Source: Prevotella disiens JCM 6334 = ATCC 29426
GTDB taxonomy: Bacteria; Bacteroidota; Bacteroidia; Bacteroidales; Bacteroidaceae
Length of the DNA: 51,904 nucleotides
Reading direction: 5' to 3'
Assembly: GCF_000613345.1 (NCBI RefSeq)
Contig: NZ_BAIS01000011.1
Location: forward strand, 1 to 51,904
The notes below the pieces were generated by a model that had not been told where the DNA came from, made no database searches, and worked only from the letters and a program-made list of their open reading frames with translations. How positions within the stretch are numbered: the first letter of the stretch is position 1; every line of letters starts with the position of its first letter. This document shows, one piece after another, positions 36,836 to 46,355 of this stretch. The position numbers and the translations under genes were made by a program.

Positions 36836-39748
36836 TTATTTTTTCGCCTTAGGATTTAAGTTCAATTTATAGATTAAATGGAACATAACATAGCGTGGAA
36901 TAACGTTGGTAAAGGTTTCGCTAATGCCTTGTGCATTGATGGTTCGGGTTACGTTATTGAGTTGTCCGAGAATGTCAAAGCCGTCGCAAATGAAAGTGAG
37001 CTTTTCGTTTAGGAACGAACGAGAGAGGCGTGCGTTCCAAAGAAGGTCGTCTGCGTTCATTGCTTTGTCTACAAATCCACGGCGAGAGTAGAGCGTTAGG
37101 TCGGTAGAAAGTTTGAATTTACATGGCAAAGCTATCTGTGCTGTCAAACCATTGCTAAGGTTTGACACGTTGAAAGGTTGGAAATCTTCGCGTGTACCAC
37201 GTATTTTATTCCACGAAGCTGTGGCTTTGTAGCCAACAAGGTGTTTCCCGAGTTTATAATCAATCGAAAAATCGCCCACAAGTGCCGAGTTTGTAACTAT
37301 GCTGCGCTGTGTTCCTGCTGTCAAATCAACGCCTATCATATCGACACTGCGGCTGCAATTCCACCCAATACTGGTCTTGAAATTCAAGTTTCGTGCCTTG
37401 TCTATCGCACCGCCACCACCGATTGAAACACTACCAGTCCAGTTTCCATTCACATTTTCTGGTTGGAAAACACGCTTTCCCGTTGCTTTGTCGTAGGTAT
37501 ATCCCATAGAAATGGCGTTGAAAGTAGGGTTAAATCTGCCTTCAATGTTCCACATCAAGGCTTTATTAGGATAGTTGCGAGAGAAATCGAACCAGAAAAT
37601 ATGTGCAAACGATGGCTTCAACGATGAGTTACTCAATTGTGTATTGAGTGGGTTGGTCGTGTCGTTAATATCAATAAAGTAGGTTAAATCGGGGGTAGTC
37701 GGCATTAATTGGTATTGAGTATAGATGCTGTATTTTTCATCTTCGGTTGACCAATAGAGCGATGTTAGCATTGATTGAGGCAAAAGGAAACGTTTGGTGA
37801 GCGAAGTGTTCAGATTACCACGCTTGTAATCTAAGTGCTGAATGCTAAGAGGGAGCATAAAGGAAACCATACCACTCATTGACGATTTCTTGAAAGGTAC
37901 ATCATATTCTAAGAACATTCCCAAACCATGTTGGTCAATGCGTGTTGTGCGGCTATAACTATTACCAGCGTCCATCACGTTGCGATATAATTCTACTGAC
38001 GGAAGTGTTCCCAATCGGTTTTGAGCGTTTGCTCCCCACCCTTCCAATTTGTCTAAACGATAGAGTGAAGAACCTCTGCGGTCGTACTTTCGTATATAAT
38101 TATATCCCACAGAAAGGCTTGTTACATCAGAAAAGGCAAAGCGATAAGCTGTTTCTATATTAAAATAGTATGATTTTGATGGGCTATTGTCAAAGTAACG
38201 ATTGCGGAAATCAGTGTTTGTAAGCGTTCCCTTATTATAAAATTCCACCAAATTGTGGTCGTACATTTGGTTAGAACCATTGCTGTAATCTCCTAATATA
38301 CTGAACATTATATTATCGGACGTATTTTTAAGTTTTATAATTGACTTGAGGAGGAAACTCGTATTAAAGTTGTATCCGTGGTTATAACTGCTCTGCAAAT
38401 AGCGATTAAGAGCAAATTGGCGTGCATGGCTATTCAACACTGGCAGATACAAACTATCAACTTGCGCTTTTGTGAAGCTACCCATATCGGCAAGCGAAGT
38501 GATTGATGACGAACTTGCATCTTTATCAAAGCGATGATATTCAAGATAGTGCGTAATACCCAAGTTGAAAGCCTCAAATTTTTGATACAAGGAGTTTCTT
38601 GTGCGCAGGCTAAAATTATTATCGTGCGTTGTGTTCAACACTCTATCGTATGTATTTCCACCAGCAAGGAAGTTGGTACGATTGATATTTTCGTTCAAAT
38701 CGTAAATGCTTCGAGTAACACTAAGTTCACTTTTCAAATCTAATTTACCACTACGAGGCGAAAGATTGAACTCCATTCCACCCATGAGTTGCTTTTTCGT
38801 CCCCCCCACAATATCGCCAGGCGACCACGTTGAGTTCTTTCCTGGTTGATTTTCATCATTCAAATTGTTCACATTACCGAAGACCGACAGGCGTGAATGG
38901 TCGGTAAAACGCATGGCAAACAAACGTGCCATATAGCGGTCGTGCGTACCACCACCTGCTTGAGCGTTTACATTCCACCCCGTATTGTATTGTTTCTTCA
39001 GATTGATGTCCATAACAAATTGCTTGTCGCGCTGTAGTTTTTTGCCCAAGAACTCTGAATCTTTGCCATATTTCTCGTAAACTTTCACTTGGTCTACCAT
39101 GTAAGTAGGCAAATTGTCTAACATTACTTGATTATCGCCCTTAAAGAAATCTTTGCCGTTGAGCAACAACGATTCTACAAACTTTCCGTTTACCGTGATG
39201 CGACCATTCGCTTCCAATTTCGCACCAGGCAATTGCCTAATGAGCGCATCGAGCATTGAGCCTTCTTCCAATTGGAAAGCATCGGCATTATAGACTAAGG
39301 TGTCCCCTTTATGGTAGAATTTCAGCTTTGTAGCGGTTACGGTTACTTCGTCCATGTTTACAACCTTTGCACGGCGTAGCAAAGCATCTTTTATTTCAAA
39401 GGTGTTTTGTCGTTTGCCAAGCGATTGCACAGGAAAGTAAATATAAGCCGTTTCGTAACCAGGTTTAGAGAAACGCAACATATAGTTGCCCTCTTTTCGA
39501 GGAATGCTGACATAATATTTAGCGTCCGTATGCTCATAATCGCCATACGCCCAATGACGTCCCGCACGCACCGAATCAATTAAAACTGTGTCTTCAGCAT
39601 TTAAAACTTCGACCAAACTGCCCAATAATGGTGTGCGAGTAGCAAAGTCTAATACTTGTCCTTCAAAGGTCATTTTATCTTTTTGTGCCATAGTAGGCAA
39701 TGCAAACCAGCTCAACAGCATGGCGAGCGCAAAATAGATTGTTCTCAT
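36836..39748 (-). CDS. Large outer-membrane beta-barrel protein with carboxypeptidase-regulatory domain
   Basis: A 970-residue protein with signal peptide (cleaved after MAQ, residue 21). A carboxypeptidase-regulatory-like beta-sandwich (about 28-120) is followed by a plug-like region (VVNMDEVTVTATKLKF, LDALIRQLPGAKLEANGRI, VNGKFVESLLLNGKDFFKGD) and a long barrel of the OMP_b-brl_3 type found in TonB-receptor-like proteins. I see no partner SusD lipoprotein nearby, so it is not a classical polysaccharide utilisation pair. Ligand unknown. A TACCTTTG box (39790-39797, minus strand) lies 41 bp upstream. Intact. Confidence 0.85.
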   Translation of the reverse strand: MRTIYFALAMLLSWFALPTMAQKDKMTFEGQVLDFATRTPLLGSLVEVLNAEDTVLIDSVRAGRHWAYGDYEHTDAKYYVSIPRKEGNYMLRFSKPGYETAYIYFPVQSLGKRQNTFEIKDALLRRAKVVNMDEVTVTATKLKFYHKGDTLVYNADAFQLEEGSMLDALIRQLPGAKLEANGRITVNGKFVESLLLNGKDFFKGDNQVMLDNLPTYMVDQVKVYEKYGKDSEFLGKKLQRDKQFVMDINLKKQYNTGWNVNAQAGGGTHDRYMARLFAMRFTDHSRLSVFGNVNNLNDENQPGKNSTWSPGDIVGGTKKQLMGGMEFNLSPRSGKLDLKSELSVTRSIYDLNENINRTNFLAGGNTYDRVLNTTHDNNFSLRTRNSLYQKFEAFNLGITHYLEYHRFDKDASSSSITSLADMGSFTKAQVDSLYLPVLNSHARQFALNRYLQSSYNHGYNFNTSFLLKSIIKLKNTSDNIMFSILGDYSNGSNQMYDHNLVEFYNKGTLTNTDFRNRYFDNSPSKSYYFNIETAYRFAFSDVTSLSVGYNYIRKYDRRGSSLYRLDKLEGWGANAQNRLGTLPSVELYRNVMDAGNSYSRTTRIDQHGLGMFLEYDVPFKKSSMSGMVSFMLPLSIQHLDYKRGNLNTSLTKRFLLPQSMLTSLYWSTEDEKYSIYTQYQLMPTTPDLTYFIDINDTTNPLNTQLSNSSLKPSFAHIFWFDFSRNYPNKALMWNIEGRFNPTFNAISMGYTYDKATGKRVFQPENVNGNWTGSVSIGGGGAIDKARNLNFKTSIGWNCSRSVDMIGVDLTAGTQRSIVTNSALVGDFSIDYKLGKHLVGYKATASWNKIRGTREDFQPFNVSNLSNGLTAQIALPCKFKLSTDLTLYSRRGFVDKAMNADDLLWNARLSRSFLNEKLTFICDGFDILGQLNNVTRTINAQGISETFTNVIPRYVMFHLIYKLNLNPKAKK

Positions 39749-39789
39749 AGGGTTGTAAGTAATGTGTTAAATCATTAGATGATAGACTA

Positions 39790-39797
39790 CAAAGGTA
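39790..39797 (-). promoter_or_regulatory. -7 box (TACCTTTG) for the large barrel gene
   Basis: TAnnTTTG on the minus strand, 41 bp upstream of the ATG. Confidence 0.45.
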
Positions 39798-39845
39798 TCA
39801 AAAAAACAGACAATCTTATTTCTTGTCATTTTTTTTGGTTTAATT

Positions 39846-39911
39846 TTCAAAACAGCCTATTTTGAGGTTCAAAACAATAGGTTTTGTGGTTCAAAATAGG
39901 CTCTTTTTATT
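39846..39911. repeat. 22-bp-period palindromic array, family 1, locus D (3 units)
   Basis: Units start at 39846, 39868 and 39890, exactly 22 bp apart, each TTCAAAA... with AGCCTATTTTG, ATAGGTTTTG and AGGCTCTTTT variants. Confidence 0.75.
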
Positions 39912-39962
39912 TTTAAACGTTATCTTTATGACTTGCCACTACGACACAACAGCATCGGCAAT

Positions 39963-40006
39963 AGTTTCCCTGTGAGAGAACTCCAGTACTCCTGCGAGAG
40001 TACTGG
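39963..40006. repeat. 22-bp-period palindromic array, family 2, locus F (2 units)
   Basis: Units start at 39963 and 39985, 22 bp apart. The second, AGTACTCCTGCGAGAGTACT, is nearly perfect; the first is diverged. It lies 51 bp after a family 1 array, the only place where both families meet. Confidence 0.7.
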
Positions 40007-40046
40007 CAAGAAACAACGCTAAAAAAAGGTTGATGACAATAAGAAA

Positions 40047-40077
40047 GGGAGGCAAATACAATGTGTACTTGCCTCCC
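40047..40077 (-). terminator. Terminator after the LRR protein gene
   Basis: GGGAGGCAAATACA pairs with TGTACTTGCCTCCC (one mismatch) around ATG, followed on the minus strand by TTTCTTATT. Confidence 0.8.
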
Positions 40078-40125
40078 AAATATACTAAACTTATTATCGC
40101 AACTTATCGTTGCTTACATTCTTCA

Positions 40126-43092
40126 TTACTTCACTGCAACAGCCTTAGCTACGCCACGAGTCTTTACAATGTAAACACCTGAAGGAACGCCAATAGATTG
40201 TGTACCTGTAATGGTGTCAGCGAAGACTAATTTTCCGTTTGGAGCATAAACACGAATTTCGGTAGGCTCTGAAGTAGAGAATGTTAGTTCACGATTGCCA
40301 CCTTGAACAACAGTCTTGTTTTGGTTTACCCCTTCAATGCCTGCGTCAACAGTGAATTTAACAACTACGGTTGTTGCACTTGTTACAACAAATTTATTAT
40401 CCTTGATGTCTGTTCCATTTGCTTTTGCAGATTCAATTGCATAGCCTTTGGCAGGTGTAGAAACTACTTTTAATTCAGAATTTTTCTTTACCTTAGTGCC
40501 ACTCATCACTTCTTTATCGGTTGTTGTGTAAACCTTTACAGTACCATTTTCAGGAGTTTCGATAGTGATGTATGCCATATCGCAACCTGAACCATTACCT
40601 TCATAGTTTATAACCCAACCCTTGTTGGTTGCTAATTTAGATTCTGCCTTTTCAGCATCGTTATATTTCTCTTTATTATCACCTCTTGAGAAGAGTTTGT
40701 AACCAGCAGGAGCGCCCTCTATGGCTTTGTATTGTGAAAGTGTATAATAAACATCGTTCAAAGTACAAGCGTCCCATTTGTTGTCGCCAATATTAAGATA
40801 TGACAAATTATCAAGCCCTGTAAGGTCGAGTCCTTCAAGTTTGTTGCCATTAACCATTAAACGGCTCAACGCTTTGTTTTTGCTTACATTAAGTTTTGTC
40901 AATGTGTTTTCTGCAACATCTAACTCTGTGAGCTTTGTATTCTTGTCAAGATTTAATGTGCCAATTACGTTCTTAGAAATTCTTAATACTTCCAAATTTG
41001 CCATTGCAGCTACATCAATAGAGGTAAGACTATTGCTTCCTGCAATAATTTTTACCAACTTAGAGTTCTTACTCAAATCAAGTTCGTCTAAATTATTGTT
41101 GTTGATTTCGAGGTATTGCAGGTTTTCAGCATTCTTTAAATCAATGTTTTCAAGCGCATTACCATTGGCACGCAAACAAACAAGTTTCTTGTTTTTAGCT
41201 ATATCAAGTTTTGCAAGGTCGCTGTATGCGCAATCCAATGTATCCAAATTAGCCAAATTGCTTACGTCTAACGTACCGATATTGTTCATATAAGTAGAGA
41301 GGTAATGAATGTTAGCGTTGTGGCTTACATCAACTGCTGAAATCTTATTGTCAGCGTTAATATGTGGATAACTTGAAAAATCAGCACCTACTATCGCACC
41401 ATAGATTTTTACATTTGTTCCCTTTGTTGTTCCTTCGATATGAGTTAGGGTTTCCTTTACTTTAACAGGGACTTTCTCTCCATTACCCCAGTCAATAGAA
41501 ATTTCTTTATCAGGACCACTTGCTGTGAGGTAATATGATTGTACTTGACCAGCAGGAACAGTCAAACCAATATAATCATTAGTTTCTAAAACTTTGTAAA
41601 CAGGTTTTATTGTTGCTGTGCTTGATACAACGAAGATATAATCATCATAAAATTCCCCATTAATTTCAACACCTACGAGTTCTTTATTGTCTATCGTAGT
41701 TGGTGTAACCTTAATAGGGAAACCCGGAATAGCCTTATTTGTAATTGGATTCCAAGTTGCATAAGCGTTGTCGTCTGCAACTTGAGACAAAGAATAAGTA
41801 ATGCCTTCTATTGGAGTCATTACAATATTAATAGGGTCCATAGATGCTGTACCATTACCTTTTACATCTGATTGATAGAAATTATCACTATCGTATTTCA
41901 ACAAATCTGTATTAGCGGTTTCTCCGTTAGACCCTGCAATAAGCACATTTGGTCCCCAAGAACTTCCTGTATGTGGAGGCATTGCCTTAAACGTGAAGTT
42001 TAACGATTGTGGAGTCATCTTTTTACAATCGCGCATATCCAACTTGTTCAAGCGGTTAGTGCCGATAGCAGCGTGCATATCAAGGAATTGTATACCCGTT
42101 CCCTTTATGTTTACATCACGAATAAAACGACTATTAGAAAGGTCAATACGTTTTATTAGTGTATTTTCAATATTAAGTGTTTGCAAATTTGCAAGGTGGC
42201 TTAAATCTAATTTAGCAATCTTAGTATCGGCAAGCAATAAGGTTGTTATTTTTGTATTCTTGCTTATATCCAATTTTGGAATGTTTGTTTTAGTAGCATC
42301 TAAAGAAATAAACTCTGGATTGTTCACAAGATTAAGCTCAACAATAGCTGTACCAGCGATGTTTAGTTTGTTAAGCTTTGTGAGTTTCGTTACGTCAATA
42401 CTTGCAAGATAAGTACTATTAGAAACATTGAGTGTTGTCAAGTTAGGGTAATTCTCGCCCAATTCGAGTTCATTAAGACTGCCATTGCCTAAATCAAGAT
42501 TGCTAAGGTTAGGCAAACTAATAGGATAGAAATGGGTAATATCACAATCTGCCATGTAAATACCTCTAAGTGCTGTACTACCTTCGGCAAATATTACAGT
42601 TGAAAGGTCTGGATTCTTATTAGCTGTAAATTGCTCTAACTTTAACAAATTATCAACTTTAAGACGCTTGATTTTATTTTCTGAAACATCAAGATTTTCC
42701 AAATTAGGTACACCTGTAAGGTCTATTCCCTCAAATGTGAGTTCATTCTTTTTAGCTGAAATTTGAGTAAGTTTGTCTTGATTCTTGAAAGCCAACACAT
42801 TTACATGTTGATTTTCCACATCAAGTGTTGCTAAATCACCATAAACAATAATGGTATCATTCTTTAATACGCCCTCTGTATTTTTAATAGACGACCAGCC
42901 TGAGAGTTTGGCTTCTACTTTGTTGCCATCGCCCCAGTCTACATAAACTTTAGAATTTGCATCAACTAAGGTTAAATAGAACTTGAAATTTTGACCAATT
43001 GGCGTTGATGTGCCAATAATAATTTCTCCTTGTGCGAACGCTCCTATAAAGGTGGACATAAGAAGAAGACATAGTAGTAATTTTCTTTTCAT
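40126..43092 (-). CDS. Secreted leucine-rich-repeat surface protein with sorting domain
   Basis: A 988-residue protein: signal peptide (cleaved near FIGAFAQ, residue 21), then two tandem modules. Each module starts with a beta domain containing a WGDG/WGNG motif (YVDWGDGNKVEAKL near residue 50; SIDWGNGEKVPVKV near 540) and continues into internalin-like LRRs of about 20-21 residues (LDVSENKI, LDLSKNSKLVKI, LNVSKNKALSRL). After the second LRR block come a beta-repeat domain (YITIETPENGTVKVYT) and a C-terminal sorting-type domain ending GVYIVKTRG...AVAVK, pointing to type IX export. Likely a surface adhesin or binding protein; ligand unknown. TACATTTG box at 43129-43136, minus strand. Intact. 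Confidence 0.88.
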   Translation of the reverse strand: MKRKLLLCLLLMSTFIGAFAQGEIIIGTSTPIGQNFKFYLTLVDANSKVYVDWGDGNKVEAKLSGWSSIKNTEGVLKNDTIIVYGDLATLDVENQHVNVLAFKNQDKLTQISAKKNELTFEGIDLTGVPNLENLDVSENKIKRLKVDNLLKLEQFTANKNPDLSTVIFAEGSTALRGIYMADCDITHFYPISLPNLSNLDLGNGSLNELELGENYPNLTTLNVSNSTYLASIDVTKLTKLNKLNIAGTAIVELNLVNNPEFISLDATKTNIPKLDISKNTKITTLLLADTKIAKLDLSHLANLQTLNIENTLIKRIDLSNSRFIRDVNIKGTGIQFLDMHAAIGTNRLNKLDMRDCKKMTPQSLNFTFKAMPPHTGSSWGPNVLIAGSNGETANTDLLKYDSDNFYQSDVKGNGTASMDPINIVMTPIEGITYSLSQVADDNAYATWNPITNKAIPGFPIKVTPTTIDNKELVGVEINGEFYDDYIFVVSSTATIKPVYKVLETNDYIGLTVPAGQVQSYYLTASGPDKEISIDWGNGEKVPVKVKETLTHIEGTTKGTNVKIYGAIVGADFSSYPHINADNKISAVDVSHNANIHYLSTYMNNIGTLDVSNLANLDTLDCAYSDLAKLDIAKNKKLVCLRANGNALENIDLKNAENLQYLEINNNNLDELDLSKNSKLVKIIAGSNSLTSIDVAAMANLEVLRISKNVIGTLNLDKNTKLTELDVAENTLTKLNVSKNKALSRLMVNGNKLEGLDLTGLDNLSYLNIGDNKWDACTLNDVYYTLSQYKAIEGAPAGYKLFSRGDNKEKYNDAEKAESKLATNKGWVINYEGNGSGCDMAYITIETPENGTVKVYTTTDKEVMSGTKVKKNSELKVVSTPAKGYAIESAKANGTDIKDNKFVVTSATTVVVKFTVDAGIEGVNQNKTVVQGGNRELTFSTSEPTEIRVYAPNGKLVFADTITGTQSIGVPSGVYIVKTRGVAKAVAVK

Positions 43093-43400
43093 AAGTATAA
43101 ATTAATAATTTAAATAAAACTTGGTCTGCAAATGTAATAACAATTTAAATTTTATCATAAAAATAATAGAATAAATTTTATTTTTAAACGAATTTTATTG
43201 AGTTATTGAATATTTATTGCAAAAAAATATAATTTTACATCAAACCACTTCTAACACACTAAATCATCGCTATTTACAATCTTTTTCTAAAAATATTTTT
43301 TACAATTATAAGGTTTTTAGACTTTTTAAAATAGAAGGTTGGGAAATATCACCAATATTGCTTAATTTTGTTTTTAAATTTAAATAGCAAAAAACTTGAT
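43093..43400. other. AT-rich divergent intergenic region
   Basis: Holds the promoter box of the LRR gene (minus-strand TACATTTG, 43129-43136) and that of the lipocalin gene (TAATTTTG, 43363-43370). Nothing else recognisable. Confidence 0.45.
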
Positions 43401-43781
43401 ATGAAAAAGCTCATTTTTTCTTGTTTTTCAATCTTTTGTAGCTCACTTTTTGTAATAGGTTGTGGCAACAAATCGGCGAAAATCAGCAATAAAGAAGCTG
43501 ATACACTTTCGCTTATAGGTAAATGGACAACCCAAAATCCGAACGATTCGAGTGCGGTTTTAGGTGTAGAATTAAAAGCTAATGGAACGGCAACATCTAT
43601 CAACATGCCCACTTTGCCATACGACCATTGGAAGAAATTGAATGATAGCACAATTACAATTCATGGCATCAGTATTTTTGATGGCGAAAAGACGGAGCTG
43701 GTCGATACGTTTTTGCTCAATACAGAGAAGCAAACACTGAATCAGCAGCATACGGATATTGTCTATCAATTGGCAAAATAG
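43401..43781 (+). CDS. Lipocalin-like lipoprotein
   Basis: A 126-residue lipoprotein; I start at ATG 43401 because it gives a lipoprotein signal peptide (MKKLIFSCFSIF...FVIGC, Cys near residue 21). The mature part (SLIGKWTTQNPNDSSAVLGVEL, GTATSINMPTLPYDHWKKL, ITIHGISI) matches lipocalin-like beta-barrel lipoproteins common in Bacteroidota. Ligand unknown. Single gene between its own promoter and a bidirectional terminator. Confidence 0.82.
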   Translation: MKKLIFSCFSIFCSSLFVIGCGNKSAKISNKEADTLSLIGKWTTQNPNDSSAVLGVELKANGTATSINMPTLPYDHWKKLNDSTITIHGISIFDGEKTELVDTFLLNTEKQTLNQQHTDIVYQLAK

Positions 43782-43797
43782 AGCAAAGAAAATCATA

Positions 43798-43844
43798 AAG
43801 GTAGTAGCAAAAAGTTTGTCGCTAACTTTTTGCTACTACTTTTC
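43798..43844. terminator. Bidirectional terminator between converging genes
   Basis: GTAGTAGCAAAAAGTT (43801-43816) pairs perfectly with AACTTTTTGCTACTAC (43824-43839) over 16 bp, with T-runs on the plus strand. It lies between the lipocalin and mscS genes. Confidence 0.85.
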
Positions 43845-43846
43845 AC

Positions 43847-45013
43847 TTATTGTTTTGGAAACATTTGGTACAACTGCAATCCAAATTCGTTGGCAGAAGC
43901 GTAAACATGTTCTAAAACATCAGAAACTATTTGCTCGTAATTGAGCCATTCTGTGGTATTTATAAAGAAGTAAAGTTCAATAGGAATACCACTTTGTGTA
44001 GCTTCCAATTGGCGCACCATAATCATCATATTAGAATTAATGTCTTTTCTTTTTCGCAAATAATCTTCCATATAATGGCGGAAAAGTCCTATATTTACGT
44101 CTTCATCTTTGATTTGTTCTTCGGTTACGATGTTGCGTACGATTAAATCCTCACGCATTTTGTCATCAATGAGTTTGAAACTTCGTGCATCAAAGTAGAT
44201 TTTCTTGGCTACTTGGCGCATTCCACTCTCTTGCATTCCTTTCCAATTCTTAAAGGAACCATTCACAAGAGTAAGCGGCGAAACCGTAGTATAAGTATTA
44301 TCAAACTGCCTTACCTTAACAGTGGTAAGCGTAATATCAACAACATTTCCATCAACAGGCGTGTTAGGTACTGTAATCCAGTCGCCAACATGTACCATTT
44401 CGTTGCTCGTAAGGCGAATACCTGCCACCAATCCTTCAATAGTATCTTTGAAAACCAACATAAGAACAGCCGAAGTTGCACCCAAACCTGCCAACAATGT
44501 CATTGGATTTTTGTCGAAAAGAATACTTACAACAATAATTACTGTAATGAAAAGGACGATAATTTTCAGTATCCCAAGAAAGGATTTAAAGTATTGACTC
44601 GTAGAACTACCCGTGCGTTTATCCAAGAAACGTAAGCGGTCTACTAACTGCAAAACTAATCGAGTAGTATTGATGCAAATATAAACGGCTGTCAATCGTG
44701 TCAAAGTTTCTTCTACAAAGGGATAAAGAAAGAACACTTTTGGTAATAATTCCCACATGACAATAGCAGGAACAATGTTGGCTGCCGTGCGTAAAACCTG
44801 TCGGTCGAACATCACAGAGTCCCACTCTGTATTTGTTTTTGAAGTAAGTTTTATTACCAACGGAACAATGATTCTTCGGCAAAACACACCCGATAGCCAT
44901 GCCAAAAGGAAGGCTACAATGACCATTGAAGTATGACGGACAATGGCAATGGTAGAACCTTCAAGTCCTAAAGTTTGGAGAATTTGGTCGATAAAAGAGA
45001 TAATAATTTCCAT
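43847..45013 (-). CDS. Mechanosensitive ion channel, MscS family (YbdG-like)
   Basis: A 388-residue inner-membrane protein with several N-terminal membrane helices, the pore-lining helix GLGATSAVLMLVFKDTIEG, then the MscS beta domain (VHVGDWITVPNTPVDGNVVDI, the threonine-rich TLTTVKVRQFDNTYTTVSP). It releases solutes on hypo-osmotic shock. It is third in a leftward operon after the PH-domain gene and dacB (28-bp gap). Intact. Confidence 0.92.
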   Translation of the reverse strand: MEIIISFIDQILQTLGLEGSTIAIVRHTSMVIVAFLLAWLSGVFCRRIIVPLVIKLTSKTNTEWDSVMFDRQVLRTAANIVPAIVMWELLPKVFFLYPFVEETLTRLTAVYICINTTRLVLQLVDRLRFLDKRTGSSTSQYFKSFLGILKIIVLFITVIIVVSILFDKNPMTLLAGLGATSAVLMLVFKDTIEGLVAGIRLTSNEMVHVGDWITVPNTPVDGNVVDITLTTVKVRQFDNTYTTVSPLTLVNGSFKNWKGMQESGMRQVAKKIYFDARSFKLIDDKMREDLIVRNIVTEEQIKDEDVNIGLFRHYMEDYLRKRKDINSNMMIMVRQLEATQSGIPIELYFFINTTEWLNYEQIVSDVLEHVYASANEFGLQLYQMFPKQ

Positions 45014-45041
45014 TTTCGTTTTGTTTATGATTTTATTGATG

Positions 45042-46355
45042 TTACTGACTCAATGCAACGCATATCTTATTTTGCAAATTGCGCATAGGCGACTGACTCA
45101 TTCCGCCATTAACGATGATAGCAAAGCATAGGCGATGACCATTAGAAGCGGTAAGATAGCCAGCCAAAGAACTAACGCCCATAACTGTACCTGTCTTTGC
45201 TCTGACGTTATTTGCAGCAGGTGTATGGCGCATTCGCTTTCTTAATGTACCATCAACGCCTGCAATTGGGAGCGTATTATACAAGGTATTGAAAATGTCG
45301 GTCTTGCTAAACGCATAGCGCAGCAATTGTAATTCTAATTCGGCACTGACGTAATTGTAGAGCGAAAGTCCTGAACCATCGGCAATATTATAATTGGAAG
45401 GCGACAAACCTATCTTTCTTATTAAACTATTTACCTCGTTGCGAGCTTGCTTTGCACCGTTCCATTTTCCATTATTGGCTGCTGCAAATTGATAAAACAT
45501 TGATTCTGCATAAAAATTATCGCTTTTTTTCATCATTCTTCGCATCACTTCGCCAATGGAATGGGTGCGTGTCGTAATGAGCGTAGCATTGTTCGGAACT
45601 ATCTTTTCACTCATAACCCCATTATGTTCCACCCCTATTTTTCTCAATTCTGTGCGCAAAACACCCATGAAACAATCTTTTCGTCCCATAGAAAGTGGGA
45701 TTAGTCTTGGATTTTTATCGTCCCAGCACCAACCTTTTCCAAAGTCATCGCGGTCTTTAAACGACAAATCGGCATACAGATTACCATTGATACGCTCTAC
45801 GCCTAAGCCCTTTATAGCGTGAGCGATAGCCGATAAATCGCTATTGGAGAGCATTGGGTCCATTCCTCCAACACAATAAATATCGCCATTAAGCACTTGC
45901 GTACTATCAATCGTACCCGTATAGAAAATACGCGTCTGGTAATTGTAATTACAACCCAAGCGGTCTAAAGCCGTAATAGCCGTAACACACTTCATGGTTG
46001 AGGCTGGTCGCAAATGCTTTCGTTCGTTAAAAGCATAAACTTGCTTATTGTCTGTCAAGTCCCAAACCATGAGTCCCACTTGTGTTGTTTCTACTATATC
46101 ACTTTTTAAAATCCCATTCAGGCGGGCAGTGATATTCTCTTGCCACGATTTGGTATTGTCATTATCGAACGGAGCAACGAAAACATCAGAATCTTCATCG
46201 GAATCGCTATCCTCTTCCTTATCTACAATGATTGCTTTGGGGTCTTCTTTATGTAGAATATGAGCAATTTCGGCACTATCCAAGTAGACTTGCGCCTTGA
46301 CAGGCAGTGCCAATAAGGTAATAAGAAGAGGCGTTTGTAGGTATTTTAATTTCAT
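45042..46355 (-). CDS. dacB: D-alanyl-D-alanine carboxypeptidase/endopeptidase (PBP4, S13)
   Basis: A 437-residue periplasmic penicillin-binding protein with signal peptide (to AQ22). The catalytic serine is Ser119 in PASTMK (SxxK), followed by the SDN motif in KKSDNFYAE and the KTG motif at Lys387 (RAKTGTV). A short acidic Asp/Glu/Ser stretch (residues 47-57) after the signal peptide is unusual. It trims or cuts peptidoglycan cross-links. Its ATG overlaps the stop of the upstream gene (ATGA at 46352-46355), indicating translational coupling. Confidence 0.93.
   Translation of the reverse strand: MKLKYLQTPLLITLLALPVKAQVYLDSAEIAHILHKEDPKAIIVDKEEDSDSDEDSDVFVAPFDNDNTKSWQENITARLNGILKSDIVETTQVGLMVWDLTDNKQVYAFNERKHLRPASTMKCVTAITALDRLGCNYNYQTRIFYTGTIDSTQVLNGDIYCVGGMDPMLSNSDLSAIAHAIKGLGVERINGNLYADLSFKDRDDFGKGWCWDDKNPRLIPLSMGRKDCFMGVLRTELRKIGVEHNGVMSEKIVPNNATLITTRTHSIGEVMRRMMKKSDNFYAESMFYQFAAANNGKWNGAKQARNEVNSLIRKIGLSPSNYNIADGSGLSLYNYVSAELELQLLRYAFSKTDIFNTLYNTLPIAGVDGTLRKRMRHTPAANNVRAKTGTVMGVSSLAGYLTASNGHRLCFAIIVNGGMSQSPMRNLQNKICVALSQ

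Noticed and set aside
36836..39748. SusC of a polysaccharide utilisation locus
   Set aside because: No SusD-like lipoprotein, glycoside hydrolase or sensor lies nearby, and the barrel looks more like OMP_b-brl_3 than SusC.
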